From contig NZ_CP092418.1 in assembly GCF_023716485.1 (NCBI RefSeq), positions 1,781,001 to 1,845,000 on the forward strand: 64,000 nt of DNA, in the 5' to 3' direction. The stretch is from Microbulbifer variabilis. GTDB lineage: Bacteria > Pseudomonadota > Gammaproteobacteria > Pseudomonadales > Cellvibrionaceae. The position numbers and the translations under genes were made by a program. This document shows positions 34,587 to 43,149 of this stretch, one piece after another; the stretch's first letter is position 1; each line of letters starts with the position of its first letter. Under the pieces are notes generated by a model that worked only from the letters and a program-made list of their open reading frames with translations, made no database searches and was not told the DNA's origin.

Positions 34587-34599
34587 ATTGTGATACAAT
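34587..34599. promoter_or_regulatory. Candidate LysR-binding site in SDR-lysR divergent region
   Basis: ATTGTGATACAAT is a perfect 13-bp inverted repeat (ATTGT-GAT-ACAAT) of T-N11-A form, 33 bp before the LysR start and about 80 bp from the SDR start. Its position fits autoregulation and divergent control. Confidence 0.55.
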
Positions 34600-34632
34600 G
34601 TTAAACAGCATTTATTTGTAAGAGATACAAGT

Positions 34633-35520
34633 GTGAACCAAATAAATCGATTGGAGGTCAAGCAACTCCGAATATTCCAGGCATTAATATCTGAAAGAAG
34701 TGTATCTCGTGTCGCAAGCCAGATCGGCCTTACTCAGCAAGCTGTCAGTGAACATTTAAAAAAATTGAGAGATATTTTTAGTGATGAACTTTTTCTCCGG
34801 AAAAGCAATGGACTAATTCCAACGCCGACAGCAATAAACTTAGGAGAAAAGGTTGATGCGATCCTCCAAGGGTTAGATAAATTGCTGGAGCCATCAGTTT
34901 TTGACCCAGCTAAAATAGCGCAAACCTATACCATCGCTGCGACAGATTATTCCCAGCAAGTGGTGCTTCCCAGCTTATTGCCTAAACTCAGAGCGTTAGC
35001 TCCCAACTTGAAAGTGGTAATACGGGATATTGCTACAGACAGACTGGAAAAGTTAATGAGTGAAGCCAAGGTGGATTTAATCGTTGCAGATTCGGATGTA
35101 AATTCTGAGCTGTACTCCTCTATCACGTTATTTACTGATTACTATGTCTGCGTTACGGCGAAGAGTTCGCCTCTGACCAAGAAGAAACTGAGTTTGGAGG
35201 AAATAGCTTCTGAGCCGCATCTTATGGCATCTCCGCTTAAGTCTGGGGCGTCAGGAATTATTGATGGTTGGTTTGCAAAGCACCGTTTGCGTAGAAATGT
35301 TGTTATGTCTACACCATGTTTTACCACGGTTCCACAATATCTAAAGAAAACAGATATGCTTGCTTTTTTACCTAATCGGGTAGCGAGTGATTCAAACCTT
35401 GCCATTCTTAATCTGAAAAACAAACCGATAGAGTTTGATGTTATAGCCGCATGGCACCCACGTTCAGATCATGATGCTTTACATAATTGGGTTGTAAACT
35501 TGTTGAGAGAGAGTGCCTAG
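34633..35520 (+). CDS. LysR-family transcriptional regulator
   Basis: 295 residues, GTG start. N-terminal winged helix-turn-helix (LRIFQALISERSVSRVASQIGLTQQAVSEHLKKLRDIFSDELFLRKSNGLIPTPTA) and a two-lobed effector domain from about 95. The NodD/SyrM-like group with the FxR-x-GLIPTP motif is the closest fit by eye. It is divergently transcribed from the SDR gene at 33898-34506. Confidence 0.92.
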   Translation: MNQINRLEVKQLRIFQALISERSVSRVASQIGLTQQAVSEHLKKLRDIFSDELFLRKSNGLIPTPTAINLGEKVDAILQGLDKLLEPSVFDPAKIAQTYTIAATDYSQQVVLPSLLPKLRALAPNLKVVIRDIATDRLEKLMSEAKVDLIVADSDVNSELYSSITLFTDYYVCVTAKSSPLTKKKLSLEEIASEPHLMASPLKSGASGIIDGWFAKHRLRRNVVMSTPCFTTVPQYLKKTDMLAFLPNRVASDSNLAILNLKNKPIEFDVIAAWHPRSDHDALHNWVVNLLRESA

Positions 35521-35741
35521 TATTCTGTAGTTGATATTAAAGTGCATAAAGGTACGAGAGGGCATAGAGATTTCTGGAGGTGCTGAATAAATGAGATCTT
35601 TAGAAACGCAATTTTATCAGAAAAACAAATGACTTTTGATTTTTGTTCGTACAATAAGAAGTTGAATAGGAGGGGCACGTCGGAGAGGGTGGCGTAGAAA
35701 TATATCAAGCCCTTAAATGTAGAGATTGTAATAGAGCATGA

Positions 35742-35921
35742 GACTTTGCTATTCCTGTTGGGATGCCACGGTTTAGCTCTGTGGGTGAGTATACCCATTG
35801 TGATATTGAGGAGATGTATATCATTTTAAAAGCTAAAGGTACCATGGCTATCGAAGGCGAGAAGATACGAGTTTCCGCTGAATGTATAATTTTAACTAAA
35901 AAGCTGGAGACCATGGATTAG
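35742..35921 (+). pseudogene. Cupin-domain remnant
   Basis: A frame between TGA 35739 and TAG 35919 contains EYTHCDIEEMYIILKAKGTMAIEGEKIRVSAE, the first half of a small cupin barrel (HxH-like motif with one His replaced by Cys, Glu-Glu, then the G-x-M-x-I-x-G-E turn). A 52-residue piece could start at ATG 35763. The C-terminal cupin motif is absent, so it is a relic. The rest of 35521-36084 holds nothing recognisable except a CCCCAAT/ATTGGGG hairpin at 36032-36049. Confidence 0.55.
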
Positions 35922-36084
35922 TTAATGACTCTTCGAAAGAGATGGAATTGTTAATTAATCAAGCCAGTTTGAAGTGGTACCAGCTTAGTAAGTCAGTTAA
36001 TTTGACGGTAGAGAATTACCAGGCTTTAATGCCCCAATTTTCATTGGGGTGACGATTTAATAACGTGATTGAGAGTGGGGAAGA

Positions 36085-36978
36085 GTGTTGAAAGTGCGAA
36101 ACTTCTTAAGAATGGTAATTATCGGGATTGGTTTATCTGTGGTCAATGTGGCTGCAGAAGAAGTCGAGATAGATAAAGACCTCACTATTTATTATGAACA
36201 CTCGGGGAGTGGAGATACTGCCATTATTTTTATTCCTGGCTGGATGATGTCGGCAGACGTTTTTGAGCATCAACTTGCCCACTTTAAAGATTCTAAAAAG
36301 TACCGCGCGCTGGCATATGATCCCCGTGGGCAGGGCAAATCATCAAAGCCCGTCGAGGGGCACACCTACCAACAACATGCTAGAGACCTGGCTAAGTTAA
36401 TAGAGAAATTGGATATAGACAGCGTGATCTTGGCAGGTTGGTCATATGGCGTAACAGAGCAATTGGCCTATTTGAATCAGTTTGGTTCCGATAAACTGAA
36501 AGCGATGATCATGATTGATACTGGACCAGATATAGCGGGAGCAAGCCGTGATGAGTGGGTTTGGTATCTAAATGATGATTCGGACGGCTATTCACGCTCA
36601 TTTACTGAGGGCATTATAGAAGATCGAGATAATGTAATTAGTGAATTTGTGAAATGGATGCTTGAAAACCCTTCAAAGGAAAATATTGCCTGGGTTACCC
36701 AGATTGCTAATCAGACCTCTAGTAGTGTCGCTTCAATTACCAACGCGACCGGGTTTTACCTGGACTATAGTGATGATCTTGTAACATTGGAAGGTAAATT
36801 GCCCCTATTGTATGTTGTGAGAGAGGAAGTTAAAAGCGTTGCGGATAAATGGATTAAGGCCAATACACCGTCTGCCACTGCTGTTTATATGGGAAAACAC
36901 ATGATGTTTTGGGAGAGACCTAGAGAGTTTAATCAGGTGCTCGATCAGTTTCTTTCTGCCATGGAGAATGATAAATAA
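36085..36978 (+). CDS. Secreted alpha/beta hydrolase
   Basis: 297 residues from a TTG codon (36085; a GTG lies 9 nt later). Signal peptide about 1-24 (ending VAA). Canonical hydrolase layout: oxyanion-loop IFIPGWMM (H-G-like at 51-53), YDPRGQGKSSKP (79-89), nucleophile S120 in AGWSYG, and a C-terminal His in GKHMMFWERP. Family substrates are esters, haloalkanes or epoxides. The mid-domain is Ser/Asp-rich. Not linked to neighbours. Confidence 0.85.
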   Translation: MLKVRNFLRMVIIGIGLSVVNVAAEEVEIDKDLTIYYEHSGSGDTAIIFIPGWMMSADVFEHQLAHFKDSKKYRALAYDPRGQGKSSKPVEGHTYQQHARDLAKLIEKLDIDSVILAGWSYGVTEQLAYLNQFGSDKLKAMIMIDTGPDIAGASRDEWVWYLNDDSDGYSRSFTEGIIEDRDNVISEFVKWMLENPSKENIAWVTQIANQTSSSVASITNATGFYLDYSDDLVTLEGKLPLLYVVREEVKSVADKWIKANTPSATAVYMGKHMMFWERPREFNQVLDQFLSAMENDK

Positions 36979-37089
36979 TATATAAGCCCCTGCTTTACTT
37001 AACTTGTATTTAGAGTGGTTTCGTGGTGATAAACACAGAGGATCAAGAAAATCTGGTTCTCTGTAGTTTTGTTTCAAAAGTTAAAGTGC

Positions 37090-37105
37090 TCCCCAATGGG
37101 GAATG
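37090..37105 (+). other. Short palindrome before Rho-like gene
   Basis: CTCCCCAATGGGGAA-type inverted repeat lies just before the Rho-like coding region. It resembles the CCCCAAT/ATTGGGG hairpin at 36032-36049; a role is not known. Confidence 0.3.
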
Positions 37106-37123
37106 ATTTGTAAAGCGCATATT

Positions 37124-38062
37124 ATGTCTAGAAAAATATTATCCTTAAAGGTAAAAAAAAATACGGAGCCTAAAAAGGTTGATAAAAAGCAAGAGGATAC
37201 TTCTGATCCAAAGAAGCGGTTCTTAAATGGCGTAGCTATTAATCCATCTGAGCCTATTCGCCTTGAGTCAGGTTCTCAGCAACTTACAGTACGGGCGATG
37301 GATTTGATTACGCCAATTGGCAAGGGGCAACGGGGCTTGATTGTGGCTCCACCGGGCTGTGGCAAAACCACTATCCTCAAGCATATCTGCCAAGCAGTGG
37401 GGAAGGCTTACCCCGAAATAAAGCTGTACGCTCTGCTTATTGATGAAAGGCCAGAGGAGGTTACTGACTTCAAGCGAAGTGTACCGGCGGAAGTTTATGC
37501 GTCCTCTTCTGATCATAGCTATAAAGAGCATGTGCGGGTAGCTAATGAACTCCTTGATAGGGCCTGTAAGGAAGCCGGTGAAGGCCAGGATGTAATGATT
37601 GTGGTTGACTCGTTGACAAGGCTATCACGGGTGCATAATGCGCAGCAGAGTGGTAGGGGACGTACAATGTCAGGTGGGATAGATGCCAGGGCTATGGAGA
37701 TACCCAGAAAGCTGTTTGGCACTGCGAGAAAGATTGAAGGTGGTGGATCACTTACGATTCTGGCAACGATACTTGTGGATACCGGAAGCCGAATGGACCA
37801 GGTGATATTTGAGGAGTTTAAGGGTACGGGAAATATGGAGGTAGTATTGTCAAAGGAAGTTGCGAGACAGCGAATTTTCCCTGCCTTGGATATTGCTAAA
37901 AGCAGTACTCGCCGTGAGGAAGTCCTGTTTAACTCGAAAGATATTGCAACTATAAGAGCTTTACGAAGAACGCTTGCCAGCCTCAAGACTGTAGACGGCA
38001 CTAAAAAACTTATTGAACTCCTTAAAAAGTACCCGACTAATGCGGAGTTACTTGGCCACTAA
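37124..38062 (+). CDS. Rho-like ATPase/helicase lacking the N-terminal RNA-binding domain
   Basis: 312 residues from the ATG at 37124 (an upstream start at 37103 would add seven). Residues line up with the E. coli Rho C-terminal domain: GKGQRGLIVAPPGCGKTT (Walker A, K88 counted from 37103), LLIDERPEEVTDFKR, VMIVVDSLTRLSR (Walker B), GGSLTILATILVDTGSRMDQVIFEEFKGTGNMEVVLS and RRE. The ~45 residues before it are Lys-rich; the Rho cold-shock/OB fold and N-terminal helix bundle (about 130 residues) are missing. A Rho paralogue with a new primary binding surface is likely. The housekeeping rho is presumably elsewhere. Confidence 0.88.
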   Translation: MSRKILSLKVKKNTEPKKVDKKQEDTSDPKKRFLNGVAINPSEPIRLESGSQQLTVRAMDLITPIGKGQRGLIVAPPGCGKTTILKHICQAVGKAYPEIKLYALLIDERPEEVTDFKRSVPAEVYASSSDHSYKEHVRVANELLDRACKEAGEGQDVMIVVDSLTRLSRVHNAQQSGRGRTMSGGIDARAMEIPRKLFGTARKIEGGGSLTILATILVDTGSRMDQVIFEEFKGTGNMEVVLSKEVARQRIFPALDIAKSSTRREEVLFNSKDIATIRALRRTLASLKTVDGTKKLIELLKKYPTNAELLGH

Positions 38063-38165
38063 TTTTGGTTAAGTTTAAGGGGAGTATTTAGCCGCTTAAC
38101 ATTTTAGGGGTTAGTTACTGAAAACCCGAGCCCTTATTATGACAGCTGTTAGTTAGTTGAGGGCT

Positions 38166-38627
38166 TCACACTTTAATTCTGTGGTGTGTTTTTGCAGGAT
38201 GCTCTTCAATAGCTTCTCCCTCTAGTATTTCACTACCAGTTTGGTAGCGCATTGTCATCTGGCCAGTTGCAAGCAGGGTTCCTACACTGTCATAAACTTC
38301 GGTATAGGAATAAAAGATTTTATGTCCCGAGCTGGTCAACTTACCTATGGCGGTTAACTGGTTGGTTTTGGCTCTACCGGTGAAATTGGTTGTTAATGAA
38401 AGCGTGAGGGACTTACGCCGACGATTTGGGTATGGGCAGTAGAGACCACAGTAGGAACCGGCAATATCAATTAACGTTGTAATAAATCCCCCATGGGGTA
38501 CTCCGTGGCTATTCAAATGCTCAGGAAGTACGGTTACGCTGATCACTACACGGCCCTCCTGCCACTCATCAATTTTCACACCCAAATGATCATTGAACGG
38601 TGGTTGTTTTTTATTTTGCCAGCTCAT
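38166..38627 (-). CDS. PaaI-family hotdog thioesterase
   Basis: 153 residues. Hotdog fold with LNSHGVPHGGFITTLIDIAG (HGG with the catalytic Asp-like region) and TNFTGRAKTNQLTAIGKLTSSGHKIFYSYTEV, the standard PaaI/YbgC-like blocks. It hydrolyses acyl-CoA thioesters. It precedes the EamA transporter gene on the same strand only by direction; their relation is unclear. Confidence 0.85.
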   Translation of the reverse strand: MSWQNKKQPPFNDHLGVKIDEWQEGRVVISVTVLPEHLNSHGVPHGGFITTLIDIAGSYCGLYCPYPNRRRKSLTLSLTTNFTGRAKTNQLTAIGKLTSSGHKIFYSYTEVYDSVGTLLATGQMTMRYQTGSEILEGEAIEEHPAKTHHRIKV

Positions 38628-38648
38628 TTGGACTTACCTTTTGGAAAA

Positions 38649-39647
38649 TTAGTTCGGAATAGGGTGCGTTCGGGCAGCCTGCTGTGTGGAGAAATACACT
38701 GTGAGCAGACCTGCTGTAACCACTATACAAATTCCTATCAGCGCAATTGTGTTAGGTAGATGTTGCCATATCAGCCAGCCAAAAATGCCCGCAATAACCA
38801 CTCCAAAATAGCTGATTGGTGAAACTACACTGGGTTTTGCATAACTATAAGCTTTGGTATAGAGCCATATCGCTAATAAAACAGAAACCCCATTAAAAGC
38901 CAGGTAGGGAATAGTCCAGCTAGGTATTGATTGCCAGTAGTAGATACCCAGGGGAAGGCTGCACATAAATGAGATAAGGACATAGTAAAACAAAATAAGA
39001 CTCGGCTTATCAGTGTGAGACAGAATACGTGTGCCCACCATAGAGGCAGCTAGAGTAATACCTGACAGTAAGCCGAAGGCGTGGCCACTACTGATACCAT
39101 GGATATCAGGTTGAAGAATCAGTGCGATACCAAGTAGCCCAAGCACAATGGGTAGCCAGCTTGTGGCGGGAATCTGTGCACGCGCCCAAAGCCAGGCTAC
39201 AAGCGGAACAAAAATAGGGGCGGCATTCCGCAGTAAGCCTGCCTCCATCAATGAAATACGGCTGAGTGCATAAAAGTAGGAAAAGAAGCAGAGCCAGCCT
39301 GCAAAGCCGCGCAGTAAATGGGTTTTCCAGTGTTGTGTTATGAGCCGTTGGGGTGACTGGCGCACCAGCCAGGGAATAAGTAATAGTAAGCAGATGCTGT
39401 ATTGGCTGAGAACTATTAAAGGTACTGGTACCGCGGGTGATATCCATTTACTGGCTGCGGCGGCTGTACTGGCAACCATAGCGGTGGCCAGTGCGTAACC
39501 TATGCCTTTCCAATTGTTTCTCTTAACCTTGGCTTGGATCGCTTTGTGGTGATCTGGCGGTTCTGGTGACTGTTCGAGCTGCAGCTCATTAAGACGCATT
39601 TGGCTCGGTCGTAGTTTCGATTCTATTAACGTATCAGGCCTTATCAT
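38649..39647 (-). CDS. EamA-family (DMT) transporter
   Basis: 332 residues with ten membrane helices in two EamA repeats. The first 60 residues are hydrophilic (long cytoplasmic N-terminal extension rich in Glu and Pro), which is longer than usual; an internal start could be used. It lies 22 bp upstream of the thioesterase on the same strand, suggesting co-transcription. Confidence 0.85.
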   Translation of the reverse strand: MIRPDTLIESKLRPSQMRLNELQLEQSPEPPDHHKAIQAKVKRNNWKGIGYALATAMVASTAAAASKWISPAVPVPLIVLSQYSICLLLLIPWLVRQSPQRLITQHWKTHLLRGFAGWLCFFSYFYALSRISLMEAGLLRNAAPIFVPLVAWLWARAQIPATSWLPIVLGLLGIALILQPDIHGISSGHAFGLLSGITLAASMVGTRILSHTDKPSLILFYYVLISFMCSLPLGIYYWQSIPSWTIPYLAFNGVSVLLAIWLYTKAYSYAKPSVVSPISYFGVVIAGIFGWLIWQHLPNTIALIGICIVVTAGLLTVYFSTQQAARTHPIPN

Positions 39648-39683
39648 TGTGTTGCCAACTAAAAATCTCTCAACTTTGGCAAA

Positions 39684-39715
39684 AAGGGTAACCGGTACTT
39701 TTACCGGTTACCCTT
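39684..39715 (-). terminator. Strong terminator of the beta-oxidation operon
   Basis: Perfect 14-bp stem AAGGGTAACCGGTA/TACCGGTTACCCTT with a 4-nt loop, followed on the minus strand by TTTTTGCC. It starts 12 bp after the fadB-like stop. Confidence 0.88.
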
Positions 39716-39727
39716 GAGAAGCGAATA

Positions 39728-41830
39728 CTATCGCTGATCGTCTGCCCAGTCCGTAAATGTTTTACCTTCTTTTACCAGTTGGACGAGCAATGGTGCAGGA
39801 GTCCAGTTGGCTTCGCCATATAGGTCACGGAATGTGCAAATAGTATCGTAGATCTTTTTCAGGCCGATGCTATCTGCGTAAAACATGGGGCCGCCACGAT
39901 GGGGAGGGAAACCATAGCCATAAACATACACAACATCAATATCACTGGGACGTTGGGCTATTCCATCTTCCAGAATCCTGGCTCCCTCATTAATTAAAGA
40001 GAAAGTAAGGCGATTAAGAATTTCTTTATCAGAGATGTCTCGCCGCTCTATCCCATAAGCTTTGGCTTGAGCCTCTATAATTGCTTGGACTTCGGGGTCA
40101 CTGGTACGAGCGCGAGTTTCTGGGTCATAGCGGTAATAACCGGCTCCACTTTTTTGGCCCAGGCGTCCCATCTCTACTAAAGCATCCGCAATGCAGTAGG
40201 TTTTGGGGTCGCCTTTTTCTGCTTCGCTCAGGCCCTCGCGGGCTTTGTGGCCAATATCGAGACCGGCCAAATCTCCAACCGCTATGGGCCCCATGGCCAT
40301 GCCCCAGGATTGCATTACGGTATCTATTTGCTCCGCGGTGGCTCCTTCTATTAAACAGAGTTGTGCTTCACGGGCATAGGGCCGCAGCATCCGGTTGCCA
40401 ATAAACCCATAACAGTTTCCGGCCAGCACGGGAACTTTCTTGATAGTTTTTGCCAACCGCATTGCGGTAGCAATAACATCGTCGGCGCTCTTTGAGCCAC
40501 GAACGACTTCTAGAAGTTTCATAACATTGGCGGGGCTGAAAAAGTGTAAGCCGATAACATCTTCTGGCCGATTGGTAGCAGCGGCGATCTGGTCGATATC
40601 CTGGTAGGAAGTGTTTGTTGCGAGAATGGTGCCGGGTTTACAGTATTGGTCCAGCTTGGAAAAAATTTCCTTTTTAAGCGTTACATTCTCAAACACAGCT
40701 TCGATAACGAGGTCTACCTCTACCAGGTCGGAATAGTCAGTGGTTCCCTGGATTAGTGAGAGACAGTGTGCTTTTTGGGGCTCTGTAATCTTCCCCTTTT
40801 TCATACTGATATTGTAATTCTTGTCGATTACTGCTCGGCCACGTTCTACGGCAGCTTGATCGATATCTAGCAGCTTGACTGGGATACCGGCATTGGCAAA
40901 ATTCATGGCGATACCTCCCCCCATCGTGCCGCCGCCAATAATGCCAATACTGTTTATTTCTCTGATAGGGGTATCTTTGGAGAGACCCTGAACTTTTGTC
41001 GCACGTCGCTCGGCAAAGAACATATGCCTCAGGGCGGCAGACTGACTTGAGAGTAGGCATTCGATGAATAGATCCAGCTCTTTAGCCAGCCCTTTATCGA
41101 ATGGCAGCTTCACCGCTGCCTCCACACAGGAGACAATATTCTGTGGGGCCAGTTGACCAGGTGCTCTTTTTTCCAGTCGCTGGCGGAAATCATCGAACAA
41201 GCCCTCTGGAATACTGGCTGGATCTATTGTGATGTCCCGGACTCTGCGTGGTGGGGCTTTCTGGTCAATTAGCTCGCGAGCAAAGGCGAGGGCCCCTTCG
41301 AATAGATCATCATCAACCACGTGATCGATCAGCTTCATGCTTTTGGCTTTCGCGGCCGGGATTGGGGCACCTTTGGTGATCATTTCTAATGCAGCCGCAA
41401 CGCCGGCCAGACGTGGAGTGCGCTGAGTACCACCGGCCCCAGGCAATAACCCCAATTTAACTTCAGGCAGGCCGACTTTGGCAGATGCCAGGGCACAGCG
41501 ATAGTGACAAGCCAGTGCCACCTCAAAGCCCCCGCCCAATGCGGTCCCGTGAATAGCGGCAATCACCGGTTTAAGAGAGTTTTCGATTTCTGTAATCACC
41601 TCAGATAAGGCAGGTGCCTGTGGTGGCTTACTAAATTCTGTGATGTCTGCACCAGCAATAAAAGTGCGGCCTTCACATATTAAAACCAGTGCCTGAGAGG
41701 CATCTTCCTGGGCACTCTTGATCGCTCCCCAAATGCCTTCGCGCAGCCCGTGGGAAAGCGCGTTGACAGGGGGGTTGTTAAGTCGAATAACACCAATATC
41801 GCCAATAAGTTCATAATTTACGGTAGACAT
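39728..41830 (-). CDS. Bifunctional enoyl-CoA hydratase / 3-hydroxyacyl-CoA dehydrogenase
   Basis: 700 residues. N-terminal crotonase domain (about 1-190): TFIAGADITEF and LGGGFEVALACHYR form the oxyanion hole, PEVKLGLLPGAGGTQR carries the catalytic Glu region. From about 290 the NAD-binding 3-hydroxyacyl-CoA dehydrogenase domain begins (IGIIGGGTMGGGIAMNFANAG), with the catalytic His in GLHFFSPANVMKLLE and two C-terminal domains. The architecture is the FadB/FadJ or PimF type. It catalyses hydration and oxidation of enoyl-CoA. Last of a three-gene minus-strand operon with thiolase and ligase. Confidence 0.93.
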   Translation of the reverse strand: MSTVNYELIGDIGVIRLNNPPVNALSHGLREGIWGAIKSAQEDASQALVLICEGRTFIAGADITEFSKPPQAPALSEVITEIENSLKPVIAAIHGTALGGGFEVALACHYRCALASAKVGLPEVKLGLLPGAGGTQRTPRLAGVAAALEMITKGAPIPAAKAKSMKLIDHVVDDDLFEGALAFARELIDQKAPPRRVRDITIDPASIPEGLFDDFRQRLEKRAPGQLAPQNIVSCVEAAVKLPFDKGLAKELDLFIECLLSSQSAALRHMFFAERRATKVQGLSKDTPIREINSIGIIGGGTMGGGIAMNFANAGIPVKLLDIDQAAVERGRAVIDKNYNISMKKGKITEPQKAHCLSLIQGTTDYSDLVEVDLVIEAVFENVTLKKEIFSKLDQYCKPGTILATNTSYQDIDQIAAATNRPEDVIGLHFFSPANVMKLLEVVRGSKSADDVIATAMRLAKTIKKVPVLAGNCYGFIGNRMLRPYAREAQLCLIEGATAEQIDTVMQSWGMAMGPIAVGDLAGLDIGHKAREGLSEAEKGDPKTYCIADALVEMGRLGQKSGAGYYRYDPETRARTSDPEVQAIIEAQAKAYGIERRDISDKEILNRLTFSLINEGARILEDGIAQRPSDIDVVYVYGYGFPPHRGGPMFYADSIGLKKIYDTICTFRDLYGEANWTPAPLLVQLVKEGKTFTDWADDQR

Positions 41831-41890
41831 TGTTATCTCCAGATCTTAAATGACTATTAGATGGTTTCTCCTAGAGGGTCTCGCCGGTTT

Positions 41891-43108
41891 TTATATACGC
41901 TCTATTATCACTGCGATTCCCTGGCCAATACCAATACACATGGTGGCTAACCCGTAGCGCCCGCCGCTACGCTCCAGCTGGCGTAATGCTGTGAGTAGAA
42001 TGCGGGCTCCGCTGGCGCCGAGCGGATGCCCAACTGCAATTGCACCACCATTGGGGTTTACCCTGGAGTCCTCGTAATCAATCTCGAGCATTTTCAGGCA
42101 GCCCATGGCCTGTACAGCAAAAGCCTCGTTAAACTCCATGACATCCATATCTGCCAGGCTCAAGCCTGCACGAGCCAATGCCTTACGGGTAGCCGGGACC
42201 GGGCCTAACCCCATTACTCTTGGCTCCACTCCCGCAATAGCACTGGCGAGAATACGTGCGCGGGGCTTGAGATCTACGGCCTGCCCGGCCTCCTGGCTGC
42301 CAATAATGAGTGCTGCGGCACCATCGTTGATTCCAGAAGCATTTCCAGCAGTTACTACGCCGCCTTCAAATAGCGGGCGTAGCGTTTGCAGGCGCTCCAG
42401 GCTGGTATCGGGGCGGGGATGCTCATCAGTATCGATAAGGCGGGGTGGTTGCTTTCGGTCCTGTGGCACCTCGATAGGAATAATTTCATCAATAAAAAAG
42501 CCATCAAAACGCGCGCTTTCATATTTTGCTTGTGAAGCTAGTGCAAAGATATCGCACTCTTCCCGCTGAATATTGAGGTCTGCGGCGATATTGTCTGCAG
42601 TTTGCGGCATGGTATGGCTGCCAAATTTTGCAACAATATCGGGATTGGTGAAGCGTGGACCCAAAGTGGTATCCGCCAATTGCTGGGTGCGATCGAAAGG
42701 GCTGCTTGCTTTGGAGAGGACCAAGGGGGCACGGCTCATGGATTCAACACCACCGGCAATGAACAAATCACCTTCCGAGGCCCTGATGCAACGGGCTGCA
42801 TCGGCAACGGCAGATAAGCCTGAACCACATAGGCGGTTTACCGTAATACCACCGGTGGAGATTGGCAGTCCTGCAATTAGCCCGGCAAAGCGGGCGATAT
42901 TACGACTGTCCTCACCGGCCTGATTGGTATTTCCGGCAATCACATCCTCAAATTGCTTGTGATCGAAATTATTACGTTCAACCAGGGCTTTAATGACATG
43001 CGCGAGCATATTGTCAGGCCTGATACTGGAAAGGCTACCTCCATGGCGACCAAAAGCACTTCGGCCGCCATCATAGATATAAGCTTGTGGCATTGTCAGT
43101 TTTCCCAA
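41891..43108 (-). CDS. Acetyl-CoA acyltransferase (thiolase)
   Basis: 405 residues, complete thiolase: active-site Cys in NRLCGSGLSAV (near 91), GHPLGASGAR with the catalytic His, and CIGIGQGIA with the second Cys near the C-terminus. An N-terminal PQAYIYDGGRSAFGRHGGSL stretch resembles the 3-oxoadipyl-CoA/PimB-type thiolases. It cleaves 3-oxoacyl-CoA. A second Met six residues into the protein (43093) could be the true start. Confidence 0.93.
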   Translation of the reverse strand: MGKLTMPQAYIYDGGRSAFGRHGGSLSSIRPDNMLAHVIKALVERNNFDHKQFEDVIAGNTNQAGEDSRNIARFAGLIAGLPISTGGITVNRLCGSGLSAVADAARCIRASEGDLFIAGGVESMSRAPLVLSKASSPFDRTQQLADTTLGPRFTNPDIVAKFGSHTMPQTADNIAADLNIQREECDIFALASQAKYESARFDGFFIDEIIPIEVPQDRKQPPRLIDTDEHPRPDTSLERLQTLRPLFEGGVVTAGNASGINDGAAALIIGSQEAGQAVDLKPRARILASAIAGVEPRVMGLGPVPATRKALARAGLSLADMDVMEFNEAFAVQAMGCLKMLEIDYEDSRVNPNGGAIAVGHPLGASGARILLTALRQLERSGGRYGLATMCIGIGQGIAVIIERI

Positions 43109-43149
43109 TGATTGATTATTGTTTTGTGAGCAGTAGTAAATGTCCGCGC

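Noticed and set aside
37519..38001. 160-residue minus-strand frame opposite the Rho-like gene
   Set aside because: Shadow of a well-conserved coding region on the plus strand.
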